From assembly GCA_016787285.1 (NCBI GenBank), contig JAEUUV010000215.1:1-32243 (forward strand): a stretch of DNA of 32,243 nucleotides. The letters run 5' to 3'. The translations under genes and the position numbers were made by a program. Under the pieces are notes generated by a model that had not been told where the DNA came from, ran no database searches, and saw only the letters and a program-made list of their open reading frames with translations. This stretch comes from Saprospiraceae bacterium. Its GTDB lineage: Bacteria; Bacteroidota; Bacteroidia; Chitinophagales; Saprospiraceae. Shown here in pieces: positions 16,207 to 25,855 of the stretch; position 1 is the first letter of the stretch; each line of letters starts with the position of its first letter.

Positions 16207-18111
16207 ATGACATTGCAAATAAAAACACTCGACGAGTACCACAGCGAATATGCCCGGTCGGTTTCCGATCCCGAAGGCTTCTGGGCCGAGCAGGCTTCCA
16301 CGTTTCGCTGGCGCAAACCCTGGCGGCAGGTCTTGAAATGGAATTTCCGTGAGCCTAATGTCAAATGGTTCGTGGGCGGGCGGCTGAATATCACCGAAAA
16401 TTGCCTCGACCGGCACCTTGAAACCCGCCCTGATCAGGTGGCTATTCTTTGGGAACCCAACGACCCAAAGCGTAAGGTGCGCAAGATCACTTACAAACAA
16501 CTGCATGGTTTGGTGTGTCGGTTTGCCAATGCGCTCAAAGCGCAAGGGGTGAAAAAAGGCGACCGGGTGTGTATCTACATGCCCATGACGCCCGAACTGG
16601 CCGTAGCCGTATTGGCCTGTGCGCGTATTGGAGCCGTGCATTCGGTGGTTTTTGCGGGTTTCAGCGCCGTATCGCTGGCCGACCGGATCAAGGACGCCGG
16701 CGCCCGGGTAGTGCTCACGTCGGACGGCAACTCGCGCGGCGCAAAGAATATCCCGGTCAAACCAGTGGTGGACGAGGCACTTGCCCTCGGCTGCGACACG
16801 GTGGAGCATGTCATCGTGCATCAAAATACCGGCGACCCGGTACATATGCAGTCCGGACGCGACATCTGGTGGCACGACGCCGTGAAAGGCAAACGCCGCA
16901 GCGGCAAAGCCACCGCAGTGGACAGCGAAGACCTCCTGTTCATCCTCTACACCTCCGGCTCCACAGGTAAACCCAAAGGCGTGGTGCATACCCACGGAGG
17001 GTACATGGTGTACACGGAGTACACGTTTCGCAATGTGTTTCAGTACCAACCGGGCGATGTGTACTGGTGTACTGCCGACATCGGCTGGGTCACCGGGCAC
17101 TCGTACATTGTGTACGGCCCCTTGTTGGCAGGCGCCACCTCGGTCATGTTCGAGGGCATCCCTACGTTCCCCGATGCCGGGCGTTTCTGGGATGTGATTC
17201 AGCGGCACAAAGTCAACATTTTTTACACCGCTCCCACCGCCATTCGGGCCTTGATGGCTGCCGGCGACCAGTGGGTGAAGGGCCGGCGAATGCCCTCGCT
17301 GCGGGTGCTGGGTACGGTGGGCGAGCCGATCAACGAAGAAGCCTGGCACTGGTACAACGAACGCATCGGCAAGAAACGTTGCCCCATCGTGGATACCTGG
17401 TGGCAAACCGAAACCGGCGGTATTCTGATCAGCCCCATCGCCGGCGTCACGCCGCTCAAACCCTGCTACGCCACCTTGCCGTTGCCGGGGGTGCAGCCCT
17501 GCCTCGTGGATGCCAATGGCAACGAACTGGAAGGCAACGATGTGGAAGGCATGCTGTGTCTGAAATTTCCCTGGCCCTCCATCCTTCGGACGACCTATGG
17601 CGATCACGAGCGTTGCCGCCAGACGTATTTTTCAACCTTCAAAAACAAGTATTTCACCGGCGACGGCGCCCGCCGCGATGCCGACGGCATGTACCGCATC
17701 ATCGGCCGGGTGGACGACGTGATCAACGTGTCGGGGCACCGCATCGGCACCGCAGAAGTGGAGGATGCCATCAACAAAACCCCGCGTGTGGTGGAATCGG
17801 CTGTGGTGGGCTACCCGCACGATATCAAAGGGCAGGGCATTTACGCCTATGTCATTGCCGACGGGCCGGTGGCCGATGAGGCGGCATTCAAAAAAGCAGT
17901 GCTCGACACGGTGACTCAACAGATCGGCCCCATCGCCAAACCGGACAAAATTCAGGTAGTACCGGGGCTGCCGAAAACACGTTCGGGCAAAATCATGCGG
18001 CGTATCCTGCGGAAAATTGCCGAAGGCGACACGTCTAACCTCGGCGACCTCAGCACCCTTCTGAATCCCGAAGTGGTAGAGGAAATCAGGGAGGGAAATA
18101 CAAGACTTTGA
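16207..18111 (+). CDS. acs: Acetyl-CoA synthetase
   Basis: A 634-residue AMP-forming enzyme that converts acetate, ATP and CoA to acetyl-CoA. The motifs are complete: FILYTSGSTGKPKGVVHTHGGY (A3), APTAIRAL, DTWWQTETGG (A5), KYFTGDGARRDADG (A7), GRVDDVINVSGHRIGT (A8), and PKTRSGKIMRR with catalytic Lys595. It has the full N-terminal ACAS_N segment (YHSEYARSVSDPEGFWAEQA). The length is standard. It probably shares the prpE transcript, since only 48 bp separate the genes and I see no promoter between them. It converges with the di-heme peroxidase gene, with 15 bp between stops. Large open frames on the opposite strand are shadows of this GC-rich gene. Confidence 0.95.
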   Translation: MTLQIKTLDEYHSEYARSVSDPEGFWAEQASTFRWRKPWRQVLKWNFREPNVKWFVGGRLNITENCLDRHLETRPDQVAILWEPNDPKRKVRKITYKQLHGLVCRFANALKAQGVKKGDRVCIYMPMTPELAVAVLACARIGAVHSVVFAGFSAVSLADRIKDAGARVVLTSDGNSRGAKNIPVKPVVDEALALGCDTVEHVIVHQNTGDPVHMQSGRDIWWHDAVKGKRRSGKATAVDSEDLLFILYTSGSTGKPKGVVHTHGGYMVYTEYTFRNVFQYQPGDVYWCTADIGWVTGHSYIVYGPLLAGATSVMFEGIPTFPDAGRFWDVIQRHKVNIFYTAPTAIRALMAAGDQWVKGRRMPSLRVLGTVGEPINEEAWHWYNERIGKKRCPIVDTWWQTETGGILISPIAGVTPLKPCYATLPLPGVQPCLVDANGNELEGNDVEGMLCLKFPWPSILRTTYGDHERCRQTYFSTFKNKYFTGDGARRDADGMYRIIGRVDDVINVSGHRIGTAEVEDAINKTPRVVESAVVGYPHDIKGQGIYAYVIADGPVADEAAFKKAVLDTVTQQIGPIAKPDKIQVVPGLPKTRSGKIMRRILRKIAEGDTSNLGDLSTLLNPEVVEEIREGNTRL

Positions 18112-18126
18112 CCCGCAGGTGTCGCT

Positions 18127-19161
18127 TTAGTGTTTTTGAAAACGCACGTCTCGAATAAAATTTTCGTCGGTCAGGGTTTTCAAAAACGCAATGATTTGCT
18201 TTTTCTCCGTATCAGACAAGGCAATCCCGTTTTGCAGCAGTGGGTCGAGTGTCGGCGAATTTTTAATACCTGAGGCGTAATGATCCAGCACGGACTGAAG
18301 CGTCGGAAACTTGCCGTTGTGCATGTACGGCGGCGTTTTTTCCACATTTCGCAGCGAAGGCACGGCGAATTTGCCGATGTCTTCAGCAAGCGCACTGACT
18401 TCATTCCGGCCCTTGTCAAGCGAAAAATCGTTGAGGATGCCGTTGTTACGGAACGTTTGATCGGTGAAAAGTTCGCCGGCATGACAGGTCGAACATTTCT
18501 CCCGAAACAGGTTCAGACCGGCAATTTCATCGGTGCTCAGACTATTGCCCGGCTCGTTTCGCACGAAACGGTCGTAGCGGCTGTCGGCGCTTACCAGCAT
18601 GTTCATAAACTGCGAAAGTGCCTGGAGCATACTTGCGCCGGTGATGCTGTCCCGTTCCGGAAACGCCAGTTTGAATAATTGTGGGTATTCGGGGTGCCGG
18701 TTCAGCTTGCGGACCACATTTGCGGGCAATTCATCCATTTCCACCGGGTTTTGGATCGCGTTCAGCGGCACGAGGTCGAGGTGCGGAACGCCGCCGTCCC
18801 AGAAAAAAGTTGTGCGCCAGGCCATGTTCTGGATGGCCGGCGCATTGCGTTTGCCGAAAAGCCCGTCAATCCCGTGGCTGGTCGGGTGATCCACATGGCT
18901 GAAGGCCGAAAAACTGATGTGGCAATCGGCACAGGCGATGGTACTGTCGCGGCTGAAGATGGCATCGTAAAAAAGGCGTCGGCCCAACTGAAAGCCGGCC
19001 GTGGTAACTTCGTTTTTTGTAAAATCGTAGACCGGCGCCGGGAAGTTTTTCGGCACGCTGAATTTCAATTCCGCATCGGGTGTCTGGGGGGCGTCTTTTT
19101 GGCAGGAAGCAAGGCTCAGTAACAGGCTTGCGACGAGCAGATTTTTACATAAATTTCTCAT
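18127..19161 (-). CDS. MbnH-like di-heme cytochrome c peroxidase (lipoprotein)
   Basis: A 344-residue exported protein with a lipobox ending at Cys20 (LSLASC). It has two c-type heme sites, C77-A-D-C80-H81 and C223-S-T-C226-H227, and the family block KRNAPAIQNMAWRTTFFWDGG. This is the bacterial CcpA/MauG superfamily. It lies next to an MbnP-like gene, which points to MbnH, a di-heme enzyme known to oxidise a Trp of MbnP to kynurenine and so create a copper site. The start at 19161 gives the signal peptide; an earlier in-frame codon runs into the hairpin at 19179-19211. It is the last gene of a four-gene minus-strand operon. Confidence 0.88.
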   Translation of the reverse strand: MRNLCKNLLVASLLLSLASCQKDAPQTPDAELKFSVPKNFPAPVYDFTKNEVTTAGFQLGRRLFYDAIFSRDSTIACADCHISFSAFSHVDHPTSHGIDGLFGKRNAPAIQNMAWRTTFFWDGGVPHLDLVPLNAIQNPVEMDELPANVVRKLNRHPEYPQLFKLAFPERDSITGASMLQALSQFMNMLVSADSRYDRFVRNEPGNSLSTDEIAGLNLFREKCSTCHAGELFTDQTFRNNGILNDFSLDKGRNEVSALAEDIGKFAVPSLRNVEKTPPYMHNGKFPTLQSVLDHYASGIKNSPTLDPLLQNGIALSDTEKKQIIAFLKTLTDENFIRDVRFQKH

Positions 19162-19178
19162 ATTCAGGAATTTGGTAT

Positions 19179-19211
19179 AACGTCGGCGAGGTTCATAACC
19201 TCGCCGACGTT
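19179..19211. terminator. Perfect 15-bp hairpin between mbnP-like and mbnH-like genes
   Basis: AACGTCGGCGAGGTT (19179-19193) and AACCTCGCCGACGTT (19197-19211) are perfectly complementary with a 3-base loop. No long T-run follows on either side. It lies between two co-directional genes and would probably act as a partial terminator or mRNA stabiliser that sets the ratio of the two products. Confidence 0.6.
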
Positions 19212-19232
19212 TGCTCAATCAGGTGGTCGGCA

Positions 19233-20042
19233 CTAATGGTTGTGGACGTGATCGAGTTTGAACATGTCTGCGTAGTTGTCGGCTACCGTTTTAGAGTACG
19301 GCCCGGCGTGCGACGTCGGGTTGACTGCTACACTGATATTCGTTGGGGACGTAAACATTTCCAGTACATCCACGAAGACATGTGCGGTCGGGGCTTCTTT
19401 GTCGCGCCGAATTTGGGCCGGCTCGTCGTGACTATGCAAGGTGACGGTTTTGATGTTGTTGAGCGTAGGAGACGTCAGGCCGCCGTACAAACCGGTGTGG
19501 TACTGGAAAATATTTTCACCCAGCATCGGGTCGAGCGGCGCCTGTGGCGACGTGCCTTCCACTTTTACGAAAATATAACCGCTGTTCCAGGCCCAGTACA
19601 TCCCGGAGGCCCCGCTGGCCGGGTCGAGTACCCCTGTGCGCTGCGAAATATCGGACACGCTTTTGGCGCTGTCCACACCAATCATAAACCGGATTTCTTC
19701 GTAGTCGCCGGCAGGAATGTTGTTGAGGACGATTTCGCGGCTGTCCGGGTCATCGTGCTTGCACAGGAAATAGCACGAATCCTTCGGAACAGTGTATTCC
19801 GAACCGTCGGACTTTATGAGGACAAAGTTGGACACGAAATAATTGAACGTGCTGAATTTCAGCGTTTCGCCGGCGGCGTTTTTGTAATCATTGCCGAAAA
19901 CAAGTGCGGCGTCGCCGGCACGGTTGTCGAATTCGATGGTAAGCGAGCCTACGCCCGAGAGGTCTTCTTCGTCCTTGCTGCAGTTGGAAAATACGGTTGC
20001 CAATGCGATGAGGGCAAAAAGCCCGAGGATATTCTTTTTCAT
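19233..20042 (-). CDS. MbnP-like copper-binding lipoprotein
   Basis: A 269-residue periplasmic or surface lipoprotein with a lipobox Cys21 (TVFSNC). The body matches the MbnP family: TFNYFVSNFVLIKSDG, IPAGDYEEIRFMIGVDSAK, then MYWAWNSGYIFVKVEG with Trp150 and Trp152, and a late HVFVDVLEMF. In characterised MbnP a conserved Trp becomes kynurenine through MbnH and joins His residues to bind copper; Trp150 or Trp152 is the candidate here. The C-terminus is His-rich (DHVHNH). It sits 48 bp after the outer-membrane barrel gene and 71 bp before the MbnH-like gene, separated by a strong hairpin. Copper handling is inferred from the family and the neighbours. Confidence 0.85.
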   Translation of the reverse strand: MKKNILGLFALIALATVFSNCSKDEEDLSGVGSLTIEFDNRAGDAALVFGNDYKNAAGETLKFSTFNYFVSNFVLIKSDGSEYTVPKDSCYFLCKHDDPDSREIVLNNIPAGDYEEIRFMIGVDSAKSVSDISQRTGVLDPASGASGMYWAWNSGYIFVKVEGTSPQAPLDPMLGENIFQYHTGLYGGLTSPTLNNIKTVTLHSHDEPAQIRRDKEAPTAHVFVDVLEMFTSPTNISVAVNPTSHAGPYSKTVADNYADMFKLDHVHNH

Positions 20043-20090
20043 TATGTGTGCTAATTTTGAATTTTAACGATTGATAATTAATGTGTTGAA

Positions 20091-21065
20091 TCAGTTTGTG
20101 ACATTTGGGAACATCATTGGGGGCGTGGGGTTGGCCGTTGCTTTCCCGCCTCCGAAAAGAAAAACGGCGGAAGCATTGAGCCGGGACTGCGGCTTCACGT
20201 GGCCATTGGAAAAGTCGCTGCTTACGGGTAGTTGCCAGCCAAGGCTGAATGCCAGGTTTCCGCTGAAAATTTCCGTGCCGATCATCCCGAACGTAGCCCA
20301 GCCGCCGGTATCGTCTACCTGTACGCCGTCTTCGGTGTCTTGATTCCGGTAGTCAAACGAAGCGCCTGCGTAAGGCAAAAAAGTAGTTTTACCCACCTTT
20401 TTGCCGACAAATGCGCGGAAACCGCTGTTCAGCCGATTGCCGAAACGGTACCCTGCGTCGGCACTGCCCATGAGGTGATACGCCCCGTCGAAACTTACGC
20501 CCCAGTTGTTATGCCGAAGCGCATACACGCCGGAAATGAGGACGTCCAGACTTCCGGAGCCGGGTTGCAGCGCAGGGGGCAGTTCGCCGGTTTCTGTTTG
20601 CGGGTCGTGGAAATCGGTTTTCCCGGTCGGCAATTTTACCCCACCGCCGAGCAGTACGGTCTGTTGCCAATTCCGTGCGGATTGCCGTGTCGGATCGAGC
20701 AGGGCAAATTGTGCTGACAGCGTGGCGTCGCCCACTCCATGCAGGTTGAGTGCTTTTCCGGTGTCGAAACGGCGCTGGTTAAACTGAAAAGGCAGGGTAG
20801 CGACGACTTGAACCCTCCGGTGTGGATTCCAGCGCCCCCAGAGTTCGAGGCTGCTGAAACGTTCTTCCGAATTCGGTTCGCTGCCGTGCGCATCCGTGTC
20901 GAATGCTTGTGTTTGCCAACGGAGTCCAACGAAGTGTCGGGGCATGAGCGGCAATAATCCTAAGGAGTTCCCTCCGCCGGCACAACCGCAGATATCACAT
21001 GCCGTTGCCGGCAATGCCAGGCACAGCACAACCCCTGTCGCGATAAAACGAGACAGAATGTTCAT
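20091..21065 (-). CDS. Outer-membrane barrel (transporter-like) with N-terminal CDICGC motif
   Basis: A 324-residue exported protein. A signal peptide (ending PATA) is followed directly by CDICGCAGGG (Cys23, Cys26, Cys28), a likely metal-binding start to the mature protein. The remainder shows outer-membrane beta-barrel composition: paired amphipathic strands, VQVVATLPFQFNQRR, VLLGGGVKLPTGK and Gly/Asn turns. Proteins with this layout in Bacteroidota are annotated only as transporter or hypothetical. The operon with MbnP- and MbnH-like genes suggests movement or binding of copper across the outer membrane. The Cys at the processing site also allows a lipoprotein reading, but the lipobox is weak. 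Confidence 0.75.
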   Translation of the reverse strand: MNILSRFIATGVVLCLALPATACDICGCAGGGNSLGLLPLMPRHFVGLRWQTQAFDTDAHGSEPNSEERFSSLELWGRWNPHRRVQVVATLPFQFNQRRFDTGKALNLHGVGDATLSAQFALLDPTRQSARNWQQTVLLGGGVKLPTGKTDFHDPQTETGELPPALQPGSGSLDVLISGVYALRHNNWGVSFDGAYHLMGSADAGYRFGNRLNSGFRAFVGKKVGKTTFLPYAGASFDYRNQDTEDGVQVDDTGGWATFGMIGTEIFSGNLAFSLGWQLPVSSDFSNGHVKPQSRLNASAVFLFGGGKATANPTPPMMFPNVTN

Positions 21066-21146
21066 GTAATGTGGAAATTAGGTGGTGAACGTCAGGTGTG
21101 ATCGCACCCAAACGATTCGGTCACGCAGCCATTACCCGGCAAGGCA

Positions 21147-21590
21147 CTAAGCCTGCGGGGACACTTGAAAAAATGCGGCTGAAACGCTTGGGCGAACAAG
21201 TGCGCCCGGAAACGACGGAGGGTGGAAAATACTTTTGTCAGGAATCAGTCCCCGGTGCCTCCCCTGACCGGGAACCAATACTGCCGGTTCTTCCATCGCA
21301 GCCGGAAGACGAAGTGCCGGGGCCGCTTCCGGGGTTACGGCTACTTCGACAGCTTTTCGAAGCGGCGGAAATTCCGTACCGTCATTGGCAGGCGGATTGT
21401 CCGGCGCTTCGGCTATTTTCTTTTTCAAATAGCACTTGCCGTCGCACTCCAACTCGGGTTTATCGCGATTTTCGCAGAGCGTCGTTGCGATTGCTGCGCG
21501 GTTGGCAAGCCAATACACCACCACCCCGGCATTGTAAAAAGCCTGGCCGGCGATGAGTGCCGTCAAAAAGTATGGAACCAACCGACGCAT
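21147..21590 (-). CDS. Small membrane protein with Cys motif, first gene of the copper operon
   Basis: A 147-residue protein with one strong N-terminal transmembrane segment (about residues 5-28), followed by TLCENRDKPELECDGKCYLKKK, which holds Cys39, Cys49 and Cys53. The C-terminal half is Pro/Ala-rich and probably disordered. I recognise the C-E-N-x-D-K-P-x(3)-C-x-G-K-C-Y-L-x-K pattern as a recurrent Bacteroidota small protein next to CDICGC barrels; its function is unknown, with metal binding likely. The in-frame ATG at 21599 lies inside the -7 element, so the ATG at 21590 was chosen. The gap to the barrel gene is 81 bp. Confidence 0.72.
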   Translation of the reverse strand: MRRLVPYFLTALIAGQAFYNAGVVVYWLANRAAIATTLCENRDKPELECDGKCYLKKKIAEAPDNPPANDGTEFPPLRKAVEVAVTPEAAPALRLPAAMEEPAVLVPGQGRHRGLIPDKSIFHPPSFPGALVRPSVSAAFFQVSPQA

Positions 21591-21596
21591 CGGCGG

Positions 21597-21604
21597 CAAA
21601 GGTA
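21597..21604 (-). promoter_or_regulatory. -7 promoter element TACCTTTG for the MbnP/MbnH operon
   Basis: The plus strand reads CAAAGGTA, an exact complement of TAnnTTTG. The predicted transcript start (near 21593) is only about 3 nt before the ATG at 21590, so the mRNA would be nearly leaderless. I do not see a clear -33 element. Confidence 0.5.
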
Positions 21605-21844
21605 ATGCGGCTATCCATCTTTGCCTCGACGAAAGTCAGGTATCATTGTGTTTAAAATCATCATTTGGGGCAAGTTGCCTGAAACACTTACTCGAACACG
21701 GCACATTGTTTTTTCCAGAGAACCATGGATTCCTGAGTCATGTGTTACCTTCGCCTGCGCGAATTACCGGTCACTACGACAGTCCAAAATCATCGCTTAG
21801 GGTAACTAAAATTTTAATCAAATTTTAAACCTTTTGGCCGGTGA

Positions 21845-24118
<2,274 letters not shown>

Positions 24119-24166
24119 TTATTCTGAAAATTGAGCGGTAGCAAGGCTGCTACTCTACTGAAATGC

Positions 24167-24200
24167 GAAGCGGCGACCTGTCACAGGTCGCCGCTTCTTC
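24167..24200 (+). terminator. Hairpin terminator after katG
   Basis: GAAGCGGCGACCTG (24167-24180) pairs with CAGGTCGCCGCTTC (24184-24197) across a 3-base loop, followed by a short TTC/TTG tract. It is 49 bp after the katG stop. The rest of the 24119-24341 gap shows nothing else I can support. Confidence 0.75.
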
Positions 24201-24341
24201 TTGTATCCGGGAGTCTTATCGCCTACTCGCACTGAAGCCCTGGTAGAATGGTTGGGCAATCTTTGGGTAAGAAATATAGCGTGCCGGGACAAGGGCGGAC
24301 AGCGAGTATTCGTGTCGTGGCTGCAGGGAAAGTGGATGTTA

Positions 24342-25259
24342 TTACCCCCTTTTCACTTTCCACACCGCCTGCCGTTGACCGGGTCGGCCTTCGTTGGCAA
24401 TGAGCCAGGTAGCGTCGTTCCACCAGGTAACCGACTCGAACTGCCGCGCAAAAATGCACTTGGGTAGCCGTTTGGATGTGCGCCTGCCTTGAAGAAACCT
24501 GCTGCCGCTGAAATCGGTAAAAAAATACGCCGTAGCGCGGGTGTAGGGGATAAAGCCTAATTTTTTGCCCACGATGTAACTGGTCAAGGCGAGTGTTTTG
24601 CCGTCGGGGCTTAGCGCGGCGCCGGTCACCACACGGTTTTTCAGAAACAGGCTGTCGCGCAATTCCGCCTTGTAGTGCCCTGGCCGAGCGGGCAGCACGT
24701 AGTGTTTGGTCACAAAATTTCCTTTGAACACCACCTTCGAAAACAGGTGCAGGCTGTCCTGGAAAAACACCATAGCCTCGCAGTTGAAGTTCCAGTCTCG
24801 GTCGTCGGCAGGCGGGAAAGCCTGCTGGTCGGGGTATTGAAAAAGGATGGAGTCAAGTACCTGCGTTTCAGGATGGTAGCGAAAAATGCAGAGATCGCGG
24901 CGCGCATTGCGGTTGTTTCCGAAGTCGCCGATGTACAGGTGTCCGTCGGGCGCAAGCGTGAGGTCTTCCCAGTCGCGGTTGGGCACGGGCAACGTGCGGG
25001 TTTCGAGAAGTTTGCCGGTTACGGGATCGAACAAGAACAGTTCCGGTGGATTGCGGCTGTCGTTCAGCATCCACAAATGGCCTTCCGGTGTACGCACCAT
25101 GCCCGACACTTCCCGAATAGCATCCGGCAGAAGGGTTCGGCGGGCGGGGAATTCCTGGGCAGCCGACAGGAGCGGAAACAGGATACAGGCGAGCAGGGTA
25201 GGGCAGGCCGTACCGGCGATTTTGGGGCGTTTGAACCAGACGATACAGCAGTCGAGCAT
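24342..25259 (-). CDS. Secreted beta-propeller-like protein
   Basis: A 305-residue protein with an N-terminal hydrophobic export signal (TLLACILFPLLSAAQ). It is made of repeated blade-like segments: IREVSGMVRTPEGHLWMLNDSRNPPELFLFD, DWEDLTLAPDGHLYIGDFGNNRNARRDLCIFRY, and TGAALSPDGKTLALTSY. These are typical of SdiA-regulated/esterase-like or NHL-type beta-propellers, with W-E-D-L and D-x-G-N-N motifs. No catalytic residues can be assigned, so I do not name a function. Its nearest neighbour on the same strand is the DUF1801-type gene 31 bp upstream. Confidence 0.72.
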   Translation of the reverse strand: MLDCCIVWFKRPKIAGTACPTLLACILFPLLSAAQEFPARRTLLPDAIREVSGMVRTPEGHLWMLNDSRNPPELFLFDPVTGKLLETRTLPVPNRDWEDLTLAPDGHLYIGDFGNNRNARRDLCIFRYHPETQVLDSILFQYPDQQAFPPADDRDWNFNCEAMVFFQDSLHLFSKVVFKGNFVTKHYVLPARPGHYKAELRDSLFLKNRVVTGAALSPDGKTLALTSYIVGKKLGFIPYTRATAYFFTDFSGSRFLQGRRTSKRLPKCIFARQFESVTWWNDATWLIANEGRPGQRQAVWKVKRG

Positions 25260-25290
25260 GGGAAATTGCGGCAGTTTTAGTTTGTATGAC

Positions 25291-25665
25291 TCAGGCGCGC
25301 GGGCGTTTCACGGTGTACGGCACCGTTTCGTCTAACAGCAGGACTTCCTGAACGACCTCTGCCAGAGCATCCTCTTGAATTTCCCCGATAGCGAAATATG
25401 TGACGCCGGCTACCTGTGTACGGTTTTTGAAATCCAGCAGTCCGTTTTTGTTCGATAGTTCATTGGCCCGGACAAAGCACAGTTCCACTGCGCTGTTTTT
25501 TAGTGGATTCAGGTAGCACAGCCACGATTTTCGGTAAAAAAACGGCACCCGGTATCGAATACGGCACGTTACCTGTGGATACGTCGAAAGGAACTGGTGC
25601 AGGACGAGCATGATACGGCGTTGTTCGCCGTCGAGCGATTCTATGTAGTCGAGGCAGGCAGTCAA
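25291..25665 (-). CDS. DUF1801-type small protein
   Basis: About 124 residues with the DUF1801 (YdhG-like) pattern: a short helix ending in DYIESLDGEQRRIMLVLHQFL, then ITCRIRY-type strands with PFFYRKSWLCYLNPLKNSAVELCFVRA. The fold is known but the function is not established. No ATG is available at a sensible place; a TTG at 25665 gives the family onset, and another at 25677 lies in the T-run of the tRNA terminator. Reading further upstream would pass through the terminator hairpin, so the long frame is rejected. It may be transcribed by read-through from the tRNA or from an unseen promoter. Confidence 0.65.
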   Translation of the reverse strand: MTACLDYIESLDGEQRRIMLVLHQFLSTYPQVTCRIRYRVPFFYRKSWLCYLNPLKNSAVELCFVRANELSNKNGLLDFKNRTQVAGVTYFAIGEIQEDALAEVVQEVLLLDETVPYTVKRPRA

Positions 25666-25675
25666 GGCAGTGGAC

Positions 25676-25706
25676 AAAAAAAAGGATGCTTGCGGGGCAA
25701 GCATCC
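25676..25706 (-). terminator. Rho-independent terminator of tRNA-Arg
   Basis: On the minus strand a perfect 10-bp stem (GGATGCTTGC / GCAAGCATCC, 25684-25706) with a 3-base loop is followed by eight T residues (25683-25676). It begins 15 nt after the tRNA 3' end and has the classic intrinsic terminator form. Confidence 0.92.
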
Positions 25707-25720
25707 AGAGGTTTGAGTTG

Positions 25721-25792
25721 TAGTCCCGAGTGGAATCGAACCACTATCTGAGGTTCCGGAAACCTCCATTCTATCCGTTGAACTACGGGACC
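25721..25792 (-). tRNA. tRNA-Arg (anticodon CCG)
   Basis: A 72-nt cloverleaf on the minus strand. The acceptor GGTCCCG pairs with CGGGACT, the D arm is GTTC...GAAT, the anticodon stem is GAGGT/ACCTC with loop TTCCGGA, and the T arm AGTGG-TTCGATT-CCACT is canonical. The anticodon CCG (25757-25759) reads CGG arginine codons. The CCA tail is not encoded. It has its own promoter (25811-25843) and a strong terminator, so it is an independent single-tRNA transcription unit. Confidence 0.95.
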
Positions 25793-25810
25793 AGTTAAAA
25801 AATCGGAGCG

Positions 25811-25843
25811 CAAAGGTAGACAAAACTCCTGCGCATTGGCAAG
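25811..25843 (-). promoter_or_regulatory. Promoter of tRNA-Arg (-33 CTTG, 21 nt, -7 TACCTTTG)
   Basis: On the minus strand, CTTG (25840-25843) is followed after 21 nt by TACCTTTG (25811-25818), an exact -7 match with the standard Bacteroidota spacing. The transcript start is predicted near 25807, about 15 nt before the tRNA. Confidence 0.7.
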
Positions 25844-25855
25844 CATAAATTCCGT

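Noticed and set aside
16195-17607. Large open frame of 470 codons on the minus strand opposite acs
   Set aside because: It lies entirely antisense to a clearly assigned gene and has the His/Gly/Arg-rich composition typical of shadow frames; no family motif is visible.
21553-21828. 91-codon plus-strand frame between the copper operon and katG
   Set aside because: It begins antisense to the small Cys-motif gene and runs over the promoter region; no domain or signal peptide.
25666-25704. Longer N-terminus for the DUF1801-type protein
   Set aside because: The extra codons translate the tRNA terminator hairpin and T-run, which is a better explanation of this sequence.
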